Positions 1-11,639 of a stretch of 64,000 bases of DNA are shown here, in pieces. The DNA lies in assembly GCF_033115175.1 (NCBI RefSeq), contig NC_084832.1, positions 14,497,342 to 14,561,341 of the forward strand. The letters are read 5' to 3'. Source of the stretch: Lepus europaeus (lineage: Eukaryota; Chordata; Mammalia; Lagomorpha; Leporidae). The notes beneath the pieces were generated by a model. The model searched no databases, was not told where the DNA came from, and was given only the letters and a program-made list of their open reading frames with translations. Both the position numbers and the translations under genes were made by a program. Within the stretch, counting starts at the first letter, position 1, and each line of letters begins with the position of its first letter.

Positions 1-29
1 AGGATATTTGTAGGTAAAAGTACCCAGAA

Positions 30-329
30 TGGGGGGCAGGCATTTGGCACAGTGCATAAGATGTCTGCATCCCATACCAGAGCACCTGGGTTCAAATTCT
101 GACTCCACTCCTGATTCTAGTTTCCTGCTAATCCTCACCCTGGGAGGCAGCAGGTGATGGCTCAAGTGCTTGGGTCCCTGCTCCTACCCACTTGGAAGAC
201 CCATACTGAGTTCCAGGTTTCTGGCTCACGCCTAGTCCAGCCCTAGCTGTTGTGGGCATTTGTGGGAGTGAACCAGTAGATGGAAAATCTCTCCTTTGAA
301 TAAGCAAAAAATAAATAAATAAAAATTTT
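30..329 (+). mobile_element. CSINE, older subtype
   Basis: Diverged C-repeat with an A-rich tail (AAATAAATAAAT). The 13-bp target-site duplication AAAGTACCCAGAA/AAAGTACCTAGAA at 17-29 and 330-342 fixes both ends. Confidence 0.9.
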
Positions 330-342
330 AAAGTACCTAGAA

Positions 343-1222
343 CAGTCATTTGTATTCAGCTCCAAAACCAATTTCCAATGAGGACTTTTCTGATTGGACG
401 CTGTCTACTCATGTCCCATGACAGTCTCTTTTTTGGAATGTGTCTTTGACCCAACGAGCATATGATAATGTACACAGTGTATTTTGACAATACTGACAAG
501 ATTGGAATTTTATAAGGCAGAGTCTGTCAGCAGATGAGTGGCTCAAAGCCTCATGGTTTATCTGTAACAATTCCATATAGCAAGAATCTATGAGGATGGT
601 TGGGTACAAATCACATGATTATTAGAGGTAGGGAAAACTTGATGGTGATATGGGAAAATGTGATTATTTTCTTTGGAAGCAGTATTAGTTGAATTCTGCC
701 TTTCTGGATGATATGGACAATGGATTTACACTTTCAATGGAAGAACCTTGTATAGTTCTGGGGTATCTAACTGTCACACACTGGTGGCAGGAACCCCTTG
801 ACTCTAGGCATCACTCAAGTAAAAAACTTTGCTTTTTAATGTAATATGTGTAAACACTTAAACACACACACACACATACACACATATATAATTGTCATTT
901 AACTTATTTTAAATTTAAAATTTATTAACATTATGAGCAGAGTAGAGAATACCTATATTGCATGGAGTTTTCCATCTCAATACAACTACAGAAAGTTAAC
1001 AGATATCTATATATAATATAGATATATATTCCTATAGATTCCTGCTTTGTACCCATCATACTACCCAAACTGATCACAACTTTTAAGCAAAGCTAGCACT
1101 TCCTGTCTCCCTGAAGACACAGAGAGACTGAGGATAAGTAATGAAGAACCATCAGAGGGCTTTAGAAGATGCGAGGGCCATCACCATCAGCTGCTTCATA
1201 AGCATCATTCACAGTTTTGTTT
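343..1222. other. Single-copy AT-rich DNA with (CA)n
   Basis: No gene or young repeat recognised. A short imperfect CA microsatellite lies at about 862-888 and AT-alternating runs at about 1004-1030. Confidence 0.6.
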
Positions 1223-1237
1223 AAAAAATTACTTGAC

Positions 1238-1572
1238 GGCCGGCGCCATGGCTCAACAGGCTAATCCTCCGCCTTGCGGCGCCGGCACACCAGGTTCTAG
1301 TCCCGGTCGGGGCACCGATCCTGTCCCAGTTGCCCCTCTTCCAGGCCAGCCCTCTGCTGTGGCCAGGGAGTGCAGTGGAGGATGGCCCAAGTGTTTGGGC
1401 CCTGCACCCCATGGGAGACCAGGATAAGTACCTGGTTCCTGCCATCGGAACAGCGCGGTGCGCCGGCCGCAGCGCGCTACCGCGGCGGCCATTGGAGGGT
1501 GAACCAACGGCAAAAGGAAGACCTTTCTCTCTGTCTCTCTCTCACTATCCACTCTGCCTGTCAAAAAAAAAA
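1238..1572 (+). mobile_element. CSINE, young subtype
   Basis: Near-consensus young lagomorph C-repeat. It starts GGCCGGCGCC and carries tRNA-like A and B boxes (GGTTCTAGTCCC is the pol III B box). It ends CTGCCTGTCAAAA. The TSD around ATTACTTGAC appears at 1228-1237 and 1573-1582. Confidence 0.95.
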
Positions 1573-1590
1573 ATTACTTGACATTTGTTT

Positions 1591-1881
1591 GCCTTTCATT
1601 TATTTATCTACTTGAAAGGCAACAAGGCAGAGAGCTTTCATCCAGCGGTTCACTCCGCAGATGCTAGCAAGAGCACTCTTTTTTTTTTAAGGCTGAACTC
1701 AATCTGCATCTCCTATGTGGGTAGTAGGGACCCAACAACTTGAGTCATCATCTGCTGCTTCCTAGTGTAGGCTCCAGCAGGAAGCTGGATTGGAAGCAGA
1801 GGAGCCAAGACTTGAACCAGGTACTCTGATGCGATATCTGGGCTTTTCAAATGGTGACCTCAATGCTATACCAAACTCCCA
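1591..1881 (-). mobile_element. CSINE, old, antisense
   Basis: Begins with a T-rich reverse tail (CATTTATTTATCTACTTGAAAGG) and ends near the reversed 5' end (ACTCCCAG). Strongly diverged, with an internal T9 run near 1680. Confidence 0.75.
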
Positions 1882-1885
1882 GGTG

Positions 1886-2000
1886 AAGAATTTGATTTTA
1901 AAGAAAAATGGGCAAAAGACTACAATAGAAGATATTTGAGTGGTAAACAAACTCATGAAAAGATGCTTGGAATCATTAGAGAAATACAAAAAAATTATAC
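1886..2000 (+). mobile_element. Old L1 ORF2 fragment
   Basis: AAAAATGGGCAAAAGAC followed by TGAAAAGATGCTTGGAATCA matches the conserved ORF2 C-terminal coding stretch (KNGQKT...KRCLESLEKY). It is cut off by the younger L1 3' end. Confidence 0.65.
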
Positions 2001-2016
2001 CCTTAAAAAAAAAAAA

Positions 2017-2750
2017 GACATCTGCCAATAGCACTCTGGCCTCAGAATCAGCCCTTAAGGCATTCGGATATGGCTCAAGAGCCCATGAGAGTATTTTAGG
2101 CATGGAAAGCCAAGACACTCTGGAAAATAAAAAAAGCAGACCTAAATGAAAGATCTCTGCGAGTGAGATCCCAGTGGAAAGAATGGGGCCATCAGAGAAG
2201 GAGGTACCTTTCTCTGAAGGGAGGAGAGAACTTCCACTTTGACTATGACCCTGTCGGAATAAGATCGAAGTTGGCAAACTCAAAAGGCTTCCATAGCCTT
2301 GGCAACTCATGACTAGAGCCTAGGAAAATTACTGATGCTATAAACAAGAGTGTCAAATTGTTAAGTCAACAACAGGAGTCACTGTGTACTTACTCCTCAT
2401 GTAGGATCTCTGTCCTTAATGTGTTGTCCAATGTGAATTAATGCTATAACTAGTACTGAAATAGTATTTTACACCATGTGTTTCTGTGTGGGTGCAAACT
2501 GATGAAATCTTTACTTAATATATACTAAATCGATCTTCTGAATATAAAGATAATTGAAAATGAATCTTGATGTGAATGGAATGGGAGAGGGAGCAGGAGA
2601 TGGGAGGGGTGCGAGTGGGAGGGAAGTTATGGGGGGGGGGAGCCATTGTAATCCATAAACTGTACTTTGGAAATTTATATTTACTAAATAATAATTAAAA
2701 AAAAGACCAAAAAAAAAAAAAAAAGAAGAAGAAGAAGAAAAAGCAAGTAG
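2017..2750 (+). mobile_element. Rabbit L1 3' end, 5'-truncated
   Basis: Non-coding L1 3' UTR starting GACATCTGCCAATAGCACTC. It is shared with 27527-28198 and partly with 19680-20400. It carries a G-rich purine block at 2580-2641, including ten consecutive G, then an A tail with a (GAA)n run at about 2724-2740. Confidence 0.85.
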
Positions 2751-2879
2751 AGTGCAATCTCAGGAAAAAGGGAGAAAACTCCAGAGGAAACTCCACACAA
2801 ATTAGAGGGACACCGTGGACCTATGTGGAAAATGTGGATTGTGGTGGAATGAGAAAGCTACAACAAGATGGCCACTGGC

Positions 2880-3060
2880 AACAGAAACTGCCTGGCAACA
2901 GGCTGTGATTGGATGGTTTCAGAAACCACATGACAACGGAGCCTGACTGGCAACAGGCTGTGATTGGATGGCTTCGGAAACTGCCTGGCAACAGGGTGTG
3001 ATTGGTTAGGGCATAGAATGCTCCTTGACAGGACTGGCTGCCTTGGCTATATAAGCGCCT
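2880..3060 (+). promoter_or_regulatory. L1 5' region with tandem CCAAT-containing repeats and a TATA-like box
   Basis: The block CTGGCAACAGG(C/G)TGTGATTGG occurs three times (about 2892, 2947 and 2985). Each copy contains an inverted CCAAT box (ATTGG at 2908, 2963 and 3001). TATATAAG follows at 3048-3055, and CAAGATGGCC, a YY1-like core, lies just upstream near 2863. The arrangement resembles a pol II promoter driving the L1. Promoter activity is inferred. Confidence 0.55.
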
Positions 3061-3929
3061 CTTGCCCCCACCACATTCCTCCTCTCAAAATGAATCCACA
3101 GCAACAGTGGATGTGCACAACTCAGGACCCCAGCAGCCGAGAGCCTCAACACCAGCTTTGGGGTGAGGTGAGACTGGACTGCAGCAGCCCAAGCCACTGG
3201 TGATAAAGCTGCCGAAAGAGCCTAGAGGGAATCTGGCTTGGAGCCCTGTGGGGGACAATGTACCTGCCAACCCTGAGGGAAAAACTAGGGGGACATGTTT
3301 CTCTCTCCCCAGACACCCAGCACCGGTGTCCTGTAACTAGCTGAGCGAGGGTGGGTGCCATTTTGGACAAATGTAACAGCTGCACCAGCTTGTGTCCACA
3401 TACCCAGCAACCAGCCAAGAGGAGATGCCTGAGTTTGGCTGGGAGAGTTGACAGGGGGCTGGGTGCTCATGACTGTGGGAGCCTTGTATGCTGGCACTGT
3501 GAAAACACTGGCTGTGTGGGAGGGCTCAGGGCTCAGGGTCACTGTGGGAAGCTCCACATGCTTGGGACTCCCTGATCCTGGTGAGGATTACTGCTGTGGG
3601 ATCCATGCACACACCAAGGACTGCACAGATCCTTTGTATGGTTCTTGTGGCAGTGTGGACAAATCCTGTACCCTTTGGGGCTAGCGCCCAGGCATTGGTC
3701 TCCTCTGATGAGAGGAGGTGAGCATGAGAATATGCCAGCAGAGCAGAACAAACATCCCCTCTGATTAAAAAGAGAGAGGAGATTTACCATGCCCAACTTG
3801 GGTGTCACCTTGGACACTCCCCTCACCCTGGAGCACCAAACAGAGCTCCCTGACCATACCCAGCACACGCCTCTGGTATTCACTGAAAGAGCGGACACCC
3901 CCACTAAGCCACAGAGGCATAGTCCAAAG

Positions 3930-5255
3930 ATGAAAGCATCACAGGGGAAAAAAGCCAACACATATTTGCACAAATGCCTAATAATAAATGCAGCAATTCA
4001 ATAAACAAGAATAAGGAATACAACATGACACTCTCAAAAGAACACAACACTTCAATACCAGAATGTGAAGATGAAGAGATTGAATAAATGCCAGAAATTG
4101 AATTCAAAAAGTTGGTCATAGGATTACTTAAAAGTAATCAGAAGCAAATCCATGAGCTAAAGAAATTTGTACATGACATGAATGAAAATTTTTCCCATGA
4201 AACTGAGATTTTAAAGGAGAAATCAAAATGAAATATTGGAAATGAAGAATTCAATATAACAGATAAAAAAAATGTGGTGGAAAGCCTTAAGAACAGACTT
4301 GGTAAGGCAGAAGAAAGAATATTCAAGTTAAAAGACAAATCACTGGAGCTGGCGCTGTGGCATAGTGGGCAAAGCCTCCGCCTGCAGAGCCAGCATCCCA
4401 TATGGGTGCTGGTTCGAGTCCTGGCTGCTCCACTTCCAATGCCACTCTCTGCTATGGCCTTCCAAAGCAGAAGATGACCCAAGTCCTTGGGCCCCTGTAT
4501 CTGCGTGGGAGACCTGGAGGAAGCTCCTGGCTCCTGGCTTCAAATTGGCACAGCTCCAGCCATTGCAGCCTATTGGGGTGTGAACCAGCAGGTGGAAGAC
4601 CTCTCTCTACCTCTCCTTCTCTCTCTGTGTAACTCTGACTTTCAAATAAATGAATAAATCTTAAAAAAAAAAAAAAGACAAATCACTGGAAATTTTTTTA
4701 CCAAGAAAAAAAAAAGAAGAAATAAATTAAAAAAAAAAAAACCAATGTTGTAGATTTATGGGATACTATCAAACGACCCAACATATGGGTCTTAAGAGAG
4801 TTTTTGAAGAAACGGAAAGAAAGAATAGATTAGAAGGCCTCTTTAATGAAATGAAATAATTACAGAAAATGTCCCTAATTTGGAGAAAGAAAGAGACATC
4901 CAAGCACAGGAAGCACACAGAACTCCTGATAGACACGATCAGAAAGGTCTTCACCACGACACACTGTAGCCAAACCCTCCACAGTAAAACAGAAAGAAAA
5001 GATTCTAAAATGTACAAAAGAGAAATTCCGGATTATTTTTAGAGAATCTCCAATTAGACTCACAGATGACTTCTCATCAGAAACCCTACAGGCTAGGAGA
5101 GAATGGCAAGATCTATTCCAAGTCTTAAGAGAAAAAAAAAAAGTCAACCCAGAATACCCTGCAAAGCTGTCATTTATGAATAAAGGTGATATGAAGACCT
5201 TCCATAACAAACAGAAATTGAAAGAATCTGTCACCATTCATCCAGCCTTAAAATA
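3930..5255 (+). pseudogene. L1 ORF1 (RNA-binding chaperone), broken
   Basis: ORF1p normally forms coiled-coil trimers that coat L1 RNA. From the ATG at 4025 the frame reads MTLSKEHNTSIPECEDEEIE, then a stop, then EFKKLVIGLLKSNQKQIHEL with heptad-like spacing. A CSINE interrupts the coiled coil at 4348. The C-terminal part (about 4930-5250) has the ETLQARREWQ motif of the nucleic-acid-binding half. There are at least two in-frame stops (TAA near 4085, TGA near 4228) plus shifts. An alternative start at 3930 is in another frame. Confidence 0.8.
4348..4672 (+). mobile_element. CSINE inserted in L1 ORF1
   Basis: Clean insertion with a perfect 18-bp TSD, AAAAGACAAATCACTGGA, at 4330-4347 and 4673-4690. 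It interrupts the ORF1 coiled coil, so it post-dates the L1. Confidence 0.95.
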
Positions 5256-7662
5256 GATATTTAAGGATGTGTTACACACAGAAACACAGAAACATGGTCA
5301 CCACTATGAAAAAAGGTGAAGGCAGAAAATCTCCCAGTAAAAGTACAAAGGAAATACAAAGTAAACAATATGAATATTTATGGGAAAATGGCTGGGCCAA
5401 GTCATTACTTATCAACAGTCACCTTGAATGTAAATGGCCTCAGTTCTCCAATTAAAAGACACAGACTGGCTTCATGGATTAAAAGACAAGATCCATCTAT
5501 GTGCTGCCACAAGAAACACATCTCACCAACAAAGATACATGCAGACTGAAATGGAAAGGCTAGAAAAAGATATTCCATGCTAACAGAAACAAAAAAAAAA
5601 CAAAAAACAAAAAAAAAATGTTGTAGCCATTCTAATACTAGATAAAATAGACTTTAACAACAACAACAACAACAAAAACTCTTAAAAGAGAAAAAGAAGG
5701 GCACTATGTAATGGCAGGGGGATCAATTCAACAGGAAGATATGACTACTATAAACATATATTCACCTAATGACAAAGCACCTGGCTATTTAAAAGAAATG
5801 TTAATGGATCTAAAAGGAGACATAGATTCTAATACAATAGTAATGGGGGACTTCAATGCCCTACTTTCAGCAATGGACAGATTGACGAGACAGAAAAGCA
5901 GCAATGAAACAGCAGATTTAATTGACCCTATAGACCAAATGGAACAGATATCTACAGAACTTTTCATCCTACAGTTGCAGAATACACATTCATCCCAACA
6001 GTGCATGGGGCTTTCTCTAGAATAGACCACGTGCTAGGCCATAAAGCAAGTCTCAGCAAATTCAGAAAAATCACAACCATACTATGCATCTTCTCTGACC
6101 ACAATGGAATGAAGATGGAAATAAGCAGCCCAGGAATCTCTAGAACATATGAAAATACATGGAGACTGAACAATATGCTCATGATTGAACAGTGGGTCAT
6201 AGGAGAAATCAAAACATTTCTAGAAACGAATGAAGATAATAATACAACATATCAAAACTTATGGTATACAGCAAAAGCAGTGTTAAGAGAAATTTATAGC
6301 AATTGGTGCCTGCATCAAGAAATTGGAAAGGCACCAAATAAATGAGCTATCAGTACACCTCAAGAACCTAGGAGAACAGCAACAAACCAAACCCAAAACT
6401 AGAAGGACAAAAAAAAAAAAATTAAAATTAGAGAAGACATAAACAAAAATTGAAACAAAAAACCAATACAAAAGCTCAGTGAAACAAAGAGCTGGTTTTT
6501 GAAAAAATAAACAAAATTGACACATCATTGGCCCAATTAAGTTTTTTAAAAAATGGGAGAAGACCCAAATAAATAAAAATAGAAATGAAAAACAAAATGT
6601 AACAGTAGATACTACAGAAATAAAAAGAATCATCAGAAATTACTACAAAGAGCTGTATGCCAACAAATCGGGAAACCTAGAAGACATGGACAGATTCTTG
6701 GACATATACAACCTACCTAAATCAAGCCATGAAGACATAGAAAATCTAAACAGACCAATAACCAAAATGGAAATTGAGTCAGTAATAAAGATCCTCCCAA
6801 CAAAGAAAAGTCCAGGACCGGATGGATTTACTGCTGAATTCTACCAGATATTTAAAGAACAAATTCTAATTCTTCACAAGATATTTGAAACAACTGAAAG
6901 GGAGGGAATCCTCCCAAACTTCTTCTATGAAGCTAGCATCACCTTAATTCCTAAACCTGAAAAAGATGCAACAGAGAATTACAGACCCATTTTCCCAATG
7001 AACACAGACACTAAAGTCCTCAATAAAATACTAGCCAATTGAATCCAATAATGCATCAGGAAAATTCATTCACCTGGAACAAGTGAGATTTACCCCAGGT
7101 AAGCAGGGATGGTTCAACATTCACAAATCAATCAATGTGATACATGACATTAACAAACTGCTGAACAAAAACCATATGATTATCTCAACAGATGAAGAGA
7201 AAGCATTTGATAAAATACAACACCCTTTCATGATGAAAACTCTAAGCAAATTGGGTATAGAAGGAACATTCCTCAACCCAGTCAAGGCAATTTATGACAA
7301 ACCCATGGTCAGTGTCCTATTGAATGGGGAAAAGTTGGAAGCATTCCCACTGAAATCTAGTACCAGAAAGGGATGCCCACTGTCACCACTGCTATTCAAT
7401 ATAGTCCTGAAGTTTTAGCCAGAGCCATTAGGCAAGAAAAAGAAGTCAAAGGGATACAAATTAGGAAGGAAGAAGCCAAACTATCCCTATTTGCAGATGA
7501 CATGATTCTACATGTAGAGAATCCAATAGAATCCACTAAGGGACTATTGCAACTCATAGAATTTGGTCAAGTGGTAGAATGTAAAATCAGCACACAAAAA
7601 TCAATACCCTTTGTACACACAGACAATACCATGGCTGAGAAAGAACTTTTAAGGCCAATCCC

Positions 7663-7978
7663 GGGGCCAGCACTGTGGGACAGTAAGTTAATCCTCCGGC
7701 TGCAGTGCTGGCATCCCATATAGGCACTGGTTCTAGTCCTGGCTGCTCCTCTTCCAATCCAGCTCTCTGCTATGGCCTGGGAAAGCAGTAGAAGACGGTT
7801 CAACTCCTTTGGCCCATGCACCCATGTGGGAGACTGGAAGAAGCTCCTGGCTTTGGATCGGTGTAGCTCCGGCCATTGTGGCCATTTGGGGAGTGAACCA
7901 GTGGATGGAAGATCTTTCTGTCTCTCCCTCTCATTGTCTTTATCTCTACCTCTCAAATAAATAAAATCTTAAAAAAAG
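7663..7978 (+). mobile_element. CSINE inserted in L1 ORF2 RT domain
   Basis: Inserted downstream of the FADD motif. Flanked by AAGGCCAATCCC (7651-7662) and AGACCAATCCC (7979-7989). Removing it rejoins the ORF2 coding sequence. Confidence 0.92.
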
Positions 7979-9207
7979 AGACCAATCCCATGTACAATAG
8001 CTACAAAAAAAGCAAATACCTTGGAATAAATTTAACCAAGGATGTCAAAGGTTGCTACGATGAGAATTACAAAACATTAAAGAAAGAAATAGAAGAAGAC
8101 ACAAAGAAAATTGAAAAATCTTGCATGTTCATGGATTGGAAGAATCAATATCATAAAAATGTCCAATTTACCAAAAGCAATTTATAGATTCAATGTGATC
8201 CCAAATCAAATACCAAGGACATTCTTTTCAGATAGAGGAAAAACAATGCTGAAATTCATATGGAAACACAGGAGACCCTGAACAACTAAAGCAATCTTAC
8301 ACAACAAAAGCAAAGCCGGAGGTATCACAATACCAGATTTCAATACATACTGCAGGGCAGTTATAATCAAAACAGCCTGGTAAGTACAAAAATGGATGGA
8401 TTTACCAATGGAACAGGTTAGAAATGCCAGAGATCAACTCATGCATCTACAACCAACTTATCTTTGACAAAGGAGCTAAAAGCAATCCCTGGAATGAGGA
8501 CAGTCTCTTCAACAGATAGTGCTGAGAAAACTGGATCTCCACCTGCAGAAGTATGAAGCAAGACTACTACCTTACACCATACACAAAAATCCATTCAAAA
8601 TAGATCAAAGAACTAAATCTATGACCTTATACCACAAATTATTAGAGAACACTGGGGAAACCCTGCAAGACACTGGCATAGGGAAAGGGTTCTTAGAAAA
8701 TACCTCAAAGGCACAGGCAATCAAAGCCAAAATTGACAAATGGGATTACATCAAGCTGAGAAGCTTCTGCACTGCAAAGGAAGCACTCAGCAAAGGGAAA
8801 GGGCAACTGACAGAATGGGAGAAATTATTCACAAACTATGCAACTGATAAAAGATTAATAACCAGAATCTATAAAGAGCTCAAGAAACTCCACAACAACA
8901 AAACAAAAAACCCAGTTAAGAAATGGGCAAAGGACTTTTCAAAAGAGGAAATTTTTCAAAAGAGGAAATCTAACTGGCCAACAGACACATGAAAAAGTGC
9001 TCAGGATCACTAGCTGTCAGGGAAATGCAAATCAAAGCCACAATGAGGTTTCATCTCACCCATCCCCTTCACCCTTTAGAATAGCTTTCGTACAGAAAGC
9101 AACAAACAACAAATGTGGGGAAAATGGTACCCTAATCCACTGTTGGTGGGCCTGTAAACTGGTATAGCCACTGTGGAAGACAGTATAGAGATACCTCAGA
9201 AATCTGG

Positions 9208-10391
9208 ATAAAGAAATTTTGAGTTTCGGCTGCATTCCTTAATTTGCACTTTTGCAAGGAGTCCTGCAGCCAAGCTGGCATCAGAACCATGTTTTGTAAC
9301 CAATATGACAATGATGTCACTGTTTGGGGTCCTCAGGGAACGATTCATCAAATTGAATATACAATGGAAGCTGTGAAGCAAGGTTCAGCCACAGTTGGTC
9401 TGAAATCAAACACCCATGCAGCGTTGGTTGCATTGAAGAGGGCATAGTCAGAGCTTGTAGCTCATCAGAAAAAAATTCTCCATGTTGACAACCATATTGG
9501 TATTTCAATTGTGAGGATTACTGCTGATGCTAGGCTGTTGTGTAATTTTATGCACCAGGAATGTTTGGATTCCAGAGTTGTATTTGACAGACCACTTCTG
9601 GTGTCTCGTCTTGTATCTCTAATTGGAAGCAAGACCCAGATATCAACACAAAGGTATTGCTGGAGATCCTATGACATTGGGACTGCTTATTGCTGGATAT
9701 GATGATATGGGCCCTCACACTTTCCAAACCTGTCCATCTGCTAACTATTTGGACTGCAGAGCTATGTCCATTGGGAACCCATTCTCCATCAGCTCATACT
9801 TCCTTGGAGAGACATATGACTGAATTTATGGAGTGCAATTAAAAGAACTGGTTAAACATGACCCACCTGCATTAAGAGAGATATTTCCTACAGAGCAGGA
9901 CCTAACTACAAAGAATGTTTCCATTGGAATTGTTGGCAAAGAATTGGAGTTTACAATTGATGATGATGATGATGATGTATCTCCATTCCTGGAAGGTCTT
10001 GAAGAAAGACCACAGAGGAAGGCACAGCCTGCTCAGCCTGCTGATGAACCTGCAGAGAAGGCTGATGAGCCCATGGAACACTGGGTGATAAAACAGTCTA
10101 TATGTGTGTTTCCAAAGAGTACGGGAACATATACTGATGACAATAATCTATACTTTGAACCAAAAGATGAAAGTGGTAGGATGTATGATTTAGGAATCAG
10201 CCCAAATGTGAGTTTTTTACAAGCAACCTCATTGAAACCATACAATGGGTTCATTTTTCTTTAGGAGGGTCTATGTAATCATTTTGTAGACAGTGTAGGT
10301 ATCTATACTAATGTTTTTAAATAAAGAAAATTGTGTCTACAATTTTAAAGACAACTGTGAAGTAAAATTATTTCACCACCCAAAAAAAAAA
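9208..10391 (+). pseudogene. PSMA1: PSMA1 processed pseudogene (proteasome subunit alpha-1)
   Basis: This is an intronless copy of the mRNA for 20S proteasome subunit alpha type-1, with 5' UTR, full coding length, 3' UTR, AATAAA near 10320 and a short A tail at 10382-10391. The ATG-equivalent is at 9289, followed by [10 protein letters not shown] and [20 protein letters not shown], the alpha-subunit N-terminal signature. It is dead. A Gln codon has become TAG near 9445. One-base insertions near 9675 and 9785 split the frame. The natural stop after MEH is lost, so the frame reads into 3' UTR to about 10262. The acidic [10 protein letters not shown] tract and the [20 protein letters not shown] tail are well preserved. 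It sits inside the 3' part of L1 ORF2, in the same orientation as the L1, and was made by L1 machinery acting in trans (known for processed pseudogenes). Confidence 0.95.
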
Positions 10392-10530
10392 GAATTTATG
10401 GGATATGTAGATATGTATATCATGGAATACTACACAGAGGTAAAAGAGAATGAAATCTTGTTGTTTGCAACAAAATCACTGAAATTGGAAAACATCATAC
10501 TTAGTGAAATAAGCCAGTCCTGAAGGACAA

Positions 10531-10895
10531 ATACCACATGTTCTCCCTGATCTGTGATAAGTAATAGAGCACCTAAAAGGTAATCTATGGAAGTGAAGTT
10601 GACACTTTGAGATGTGAGGACTTTGAACAGCCCTTGTCTTGATCGTTGATGAATAGTTTTTTTCCATACAATTTGTTGAACTCTTTACTTAGTACAGTTA
10701 CTCATATGTGTATAAAATTAATTGAAAATAGATCTTAGAAAAAATAAGAATGGGAATAGGAGAGGGAGAAGGAGGAGGGTTTGGAGTGTGGGTGGGAGGG
10801 CAGGTACTGTGAGAAGAATCACTATGTTGCTAAAGTTGTACTTATGAAATGCGAGGAGTGCCTATTCCTCAAATAAAACGTTTCTGGGGGGAAAA
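10531..10895 (+). mobile_element. L1 3' UTR with purine/G-rich block and A-rich tail
   Basis: The 3' UTR resembles the L1 3' ends at 26897-28198 and (reverse strand) 37318-37562. It includes a purine-rich run at 10741-10805 with many GGG triplets, AATAAA at about 10872, and an A-rich end. Confidence 0.8.
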
Positions 10896-10904
10896 AAGGG
10901 GGTG

Positions 10905-11620
10905 AACTATTGACACATGTGATCAGGGGGATGCATTTCAAAGCATGAGCAGTGGAAGTGAAAGCAGCCAGTCTTCAGGGGACACATATGGTATGAATTC
11001 ATCCGTATGACTTTCTGCAGAAAGCCAAACGCAGGATAGACCAGTGGTTTCCAGGGCCTGTGTTGGGGGGAAGGGGAAGGGTAACCTGGGGCTGGGGACA
11101 CTCTAAGGTACCGGGTAGTTCACGACAATATACAGCTCTCCAAACTCATAGAGCTGAAAAGGGTCAACTCACTGTATGCAAATGATCCCTCAATGAACCT
11201 CATGTAAGAAATTACATAAAGATGAATTTAAAAAGACCTGTGTGTCAATGAACTGATGAATGAACGAGCTGTGGCACATTTGTGCCTTGGAATATGATAA
11301 GCCATGAAGACAATGGTCAGCAGAAGTCAGACATGAAAGGCCACGTGTTTTATGATTTCATTTTTATGAAACATCCAGGTGGCGCTAGGGCACAGGGGCA
11401 GAAAGCCGCTCGAGGTTCCCCAGGGCCGAGGGAGGAGAGATGAGCAGTATCACTCACGGGGATGCAGTTTTGGGATGATGGGAATGTTCTAGAATCCAAT
11501 GATAATGATGCTTACTAACTCTGTGAAGGTGCTAGCGACCACTGAGCTTTACATTTTAAAAGAGAGAGCATTTTGTGTGGATCACATCTCAATAAAACTA
11601 TTTATAACTGTTACTATGGT
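10905..11620 (+). mobile_element. Ancient L1M 3' end fragment
   Basis: Recognisable by CAGTGGTTTCCAGGGCCTG, then TGGGATGATGGGAATGTTCT, CTGAGCTTTACATTTTAAAA and a final TCACATCTCAATAAAAC, the order seen in old mammalian L1 3' UTRs. Subfamily not determined. Confidence 0.65.
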
Positions 11621-11639
11621 TTTCAAAAAGCCACTTTTT

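Larger units (their letters stand above)
5388..10530 (+). pseudogene. L1 ORF2 (endonuclease/reverse transcriptase), broken
   Basis: The start MAGPSHYLSTVTLNVNGLSS at 5388 opens the apurinic-type endonuclease domain; TIVMGDFNALLS near 5840 carries its catalytic D/N motif. The reverse transcriptase follows with [13 protein letters not shown] (about 6815), [15 protein letters not shown] (about 7108), [12 protein letters not shown] (about 7372) and the catalytic LFADDMI (about 7488). The C-terminal part runs through 8519-8992 and 9000-9205, then is cut by the PSMA1 copy and resumes at about 10392 with MEYYTEVKENE. Frames change at about 5550, 6025, 6345 and 7418. Reading frames are otherwise long, so the element is moderately old. 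Confidence 0.9.
2751..10895 (+). mobile_element. Near full-length lagomorph L1 (L1Oc-type), inactive, with three nested insertions
   Basis: A LINE-1 retrotransposon in sense orientation has a 5' promoter-like region (2751-3930), ORF1 remnants (about 3930-5255), ORF2 (5388 to about 10530) and a 3' UTR ending in an A-rich tail near 10895. Removing the SINEs at 4348-4672 and 7663-7978 and the PSMA1 pseudogene leaves about 6.3 kb, a normal L1 length. Both ORFs carry multiple stops and frameshifts, so it is not autonomous. The sub-parts are listed separately. Confidence 0.9.

Noticed and set aside
1238-1310. Functional tRNA genes at SINE 5' ends
   Set aside because: The A and B boxes belong to the tRNA-derived head of CSINE. 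They do not fold as complete tRNAs and recur in dozens of copies.
9833-10264. 143-codon open frame with an acidic tract
   Set aside because: It is the 3' part of the PSMA1 processed pseudogene reading through a lost stop into former 3' UTR.
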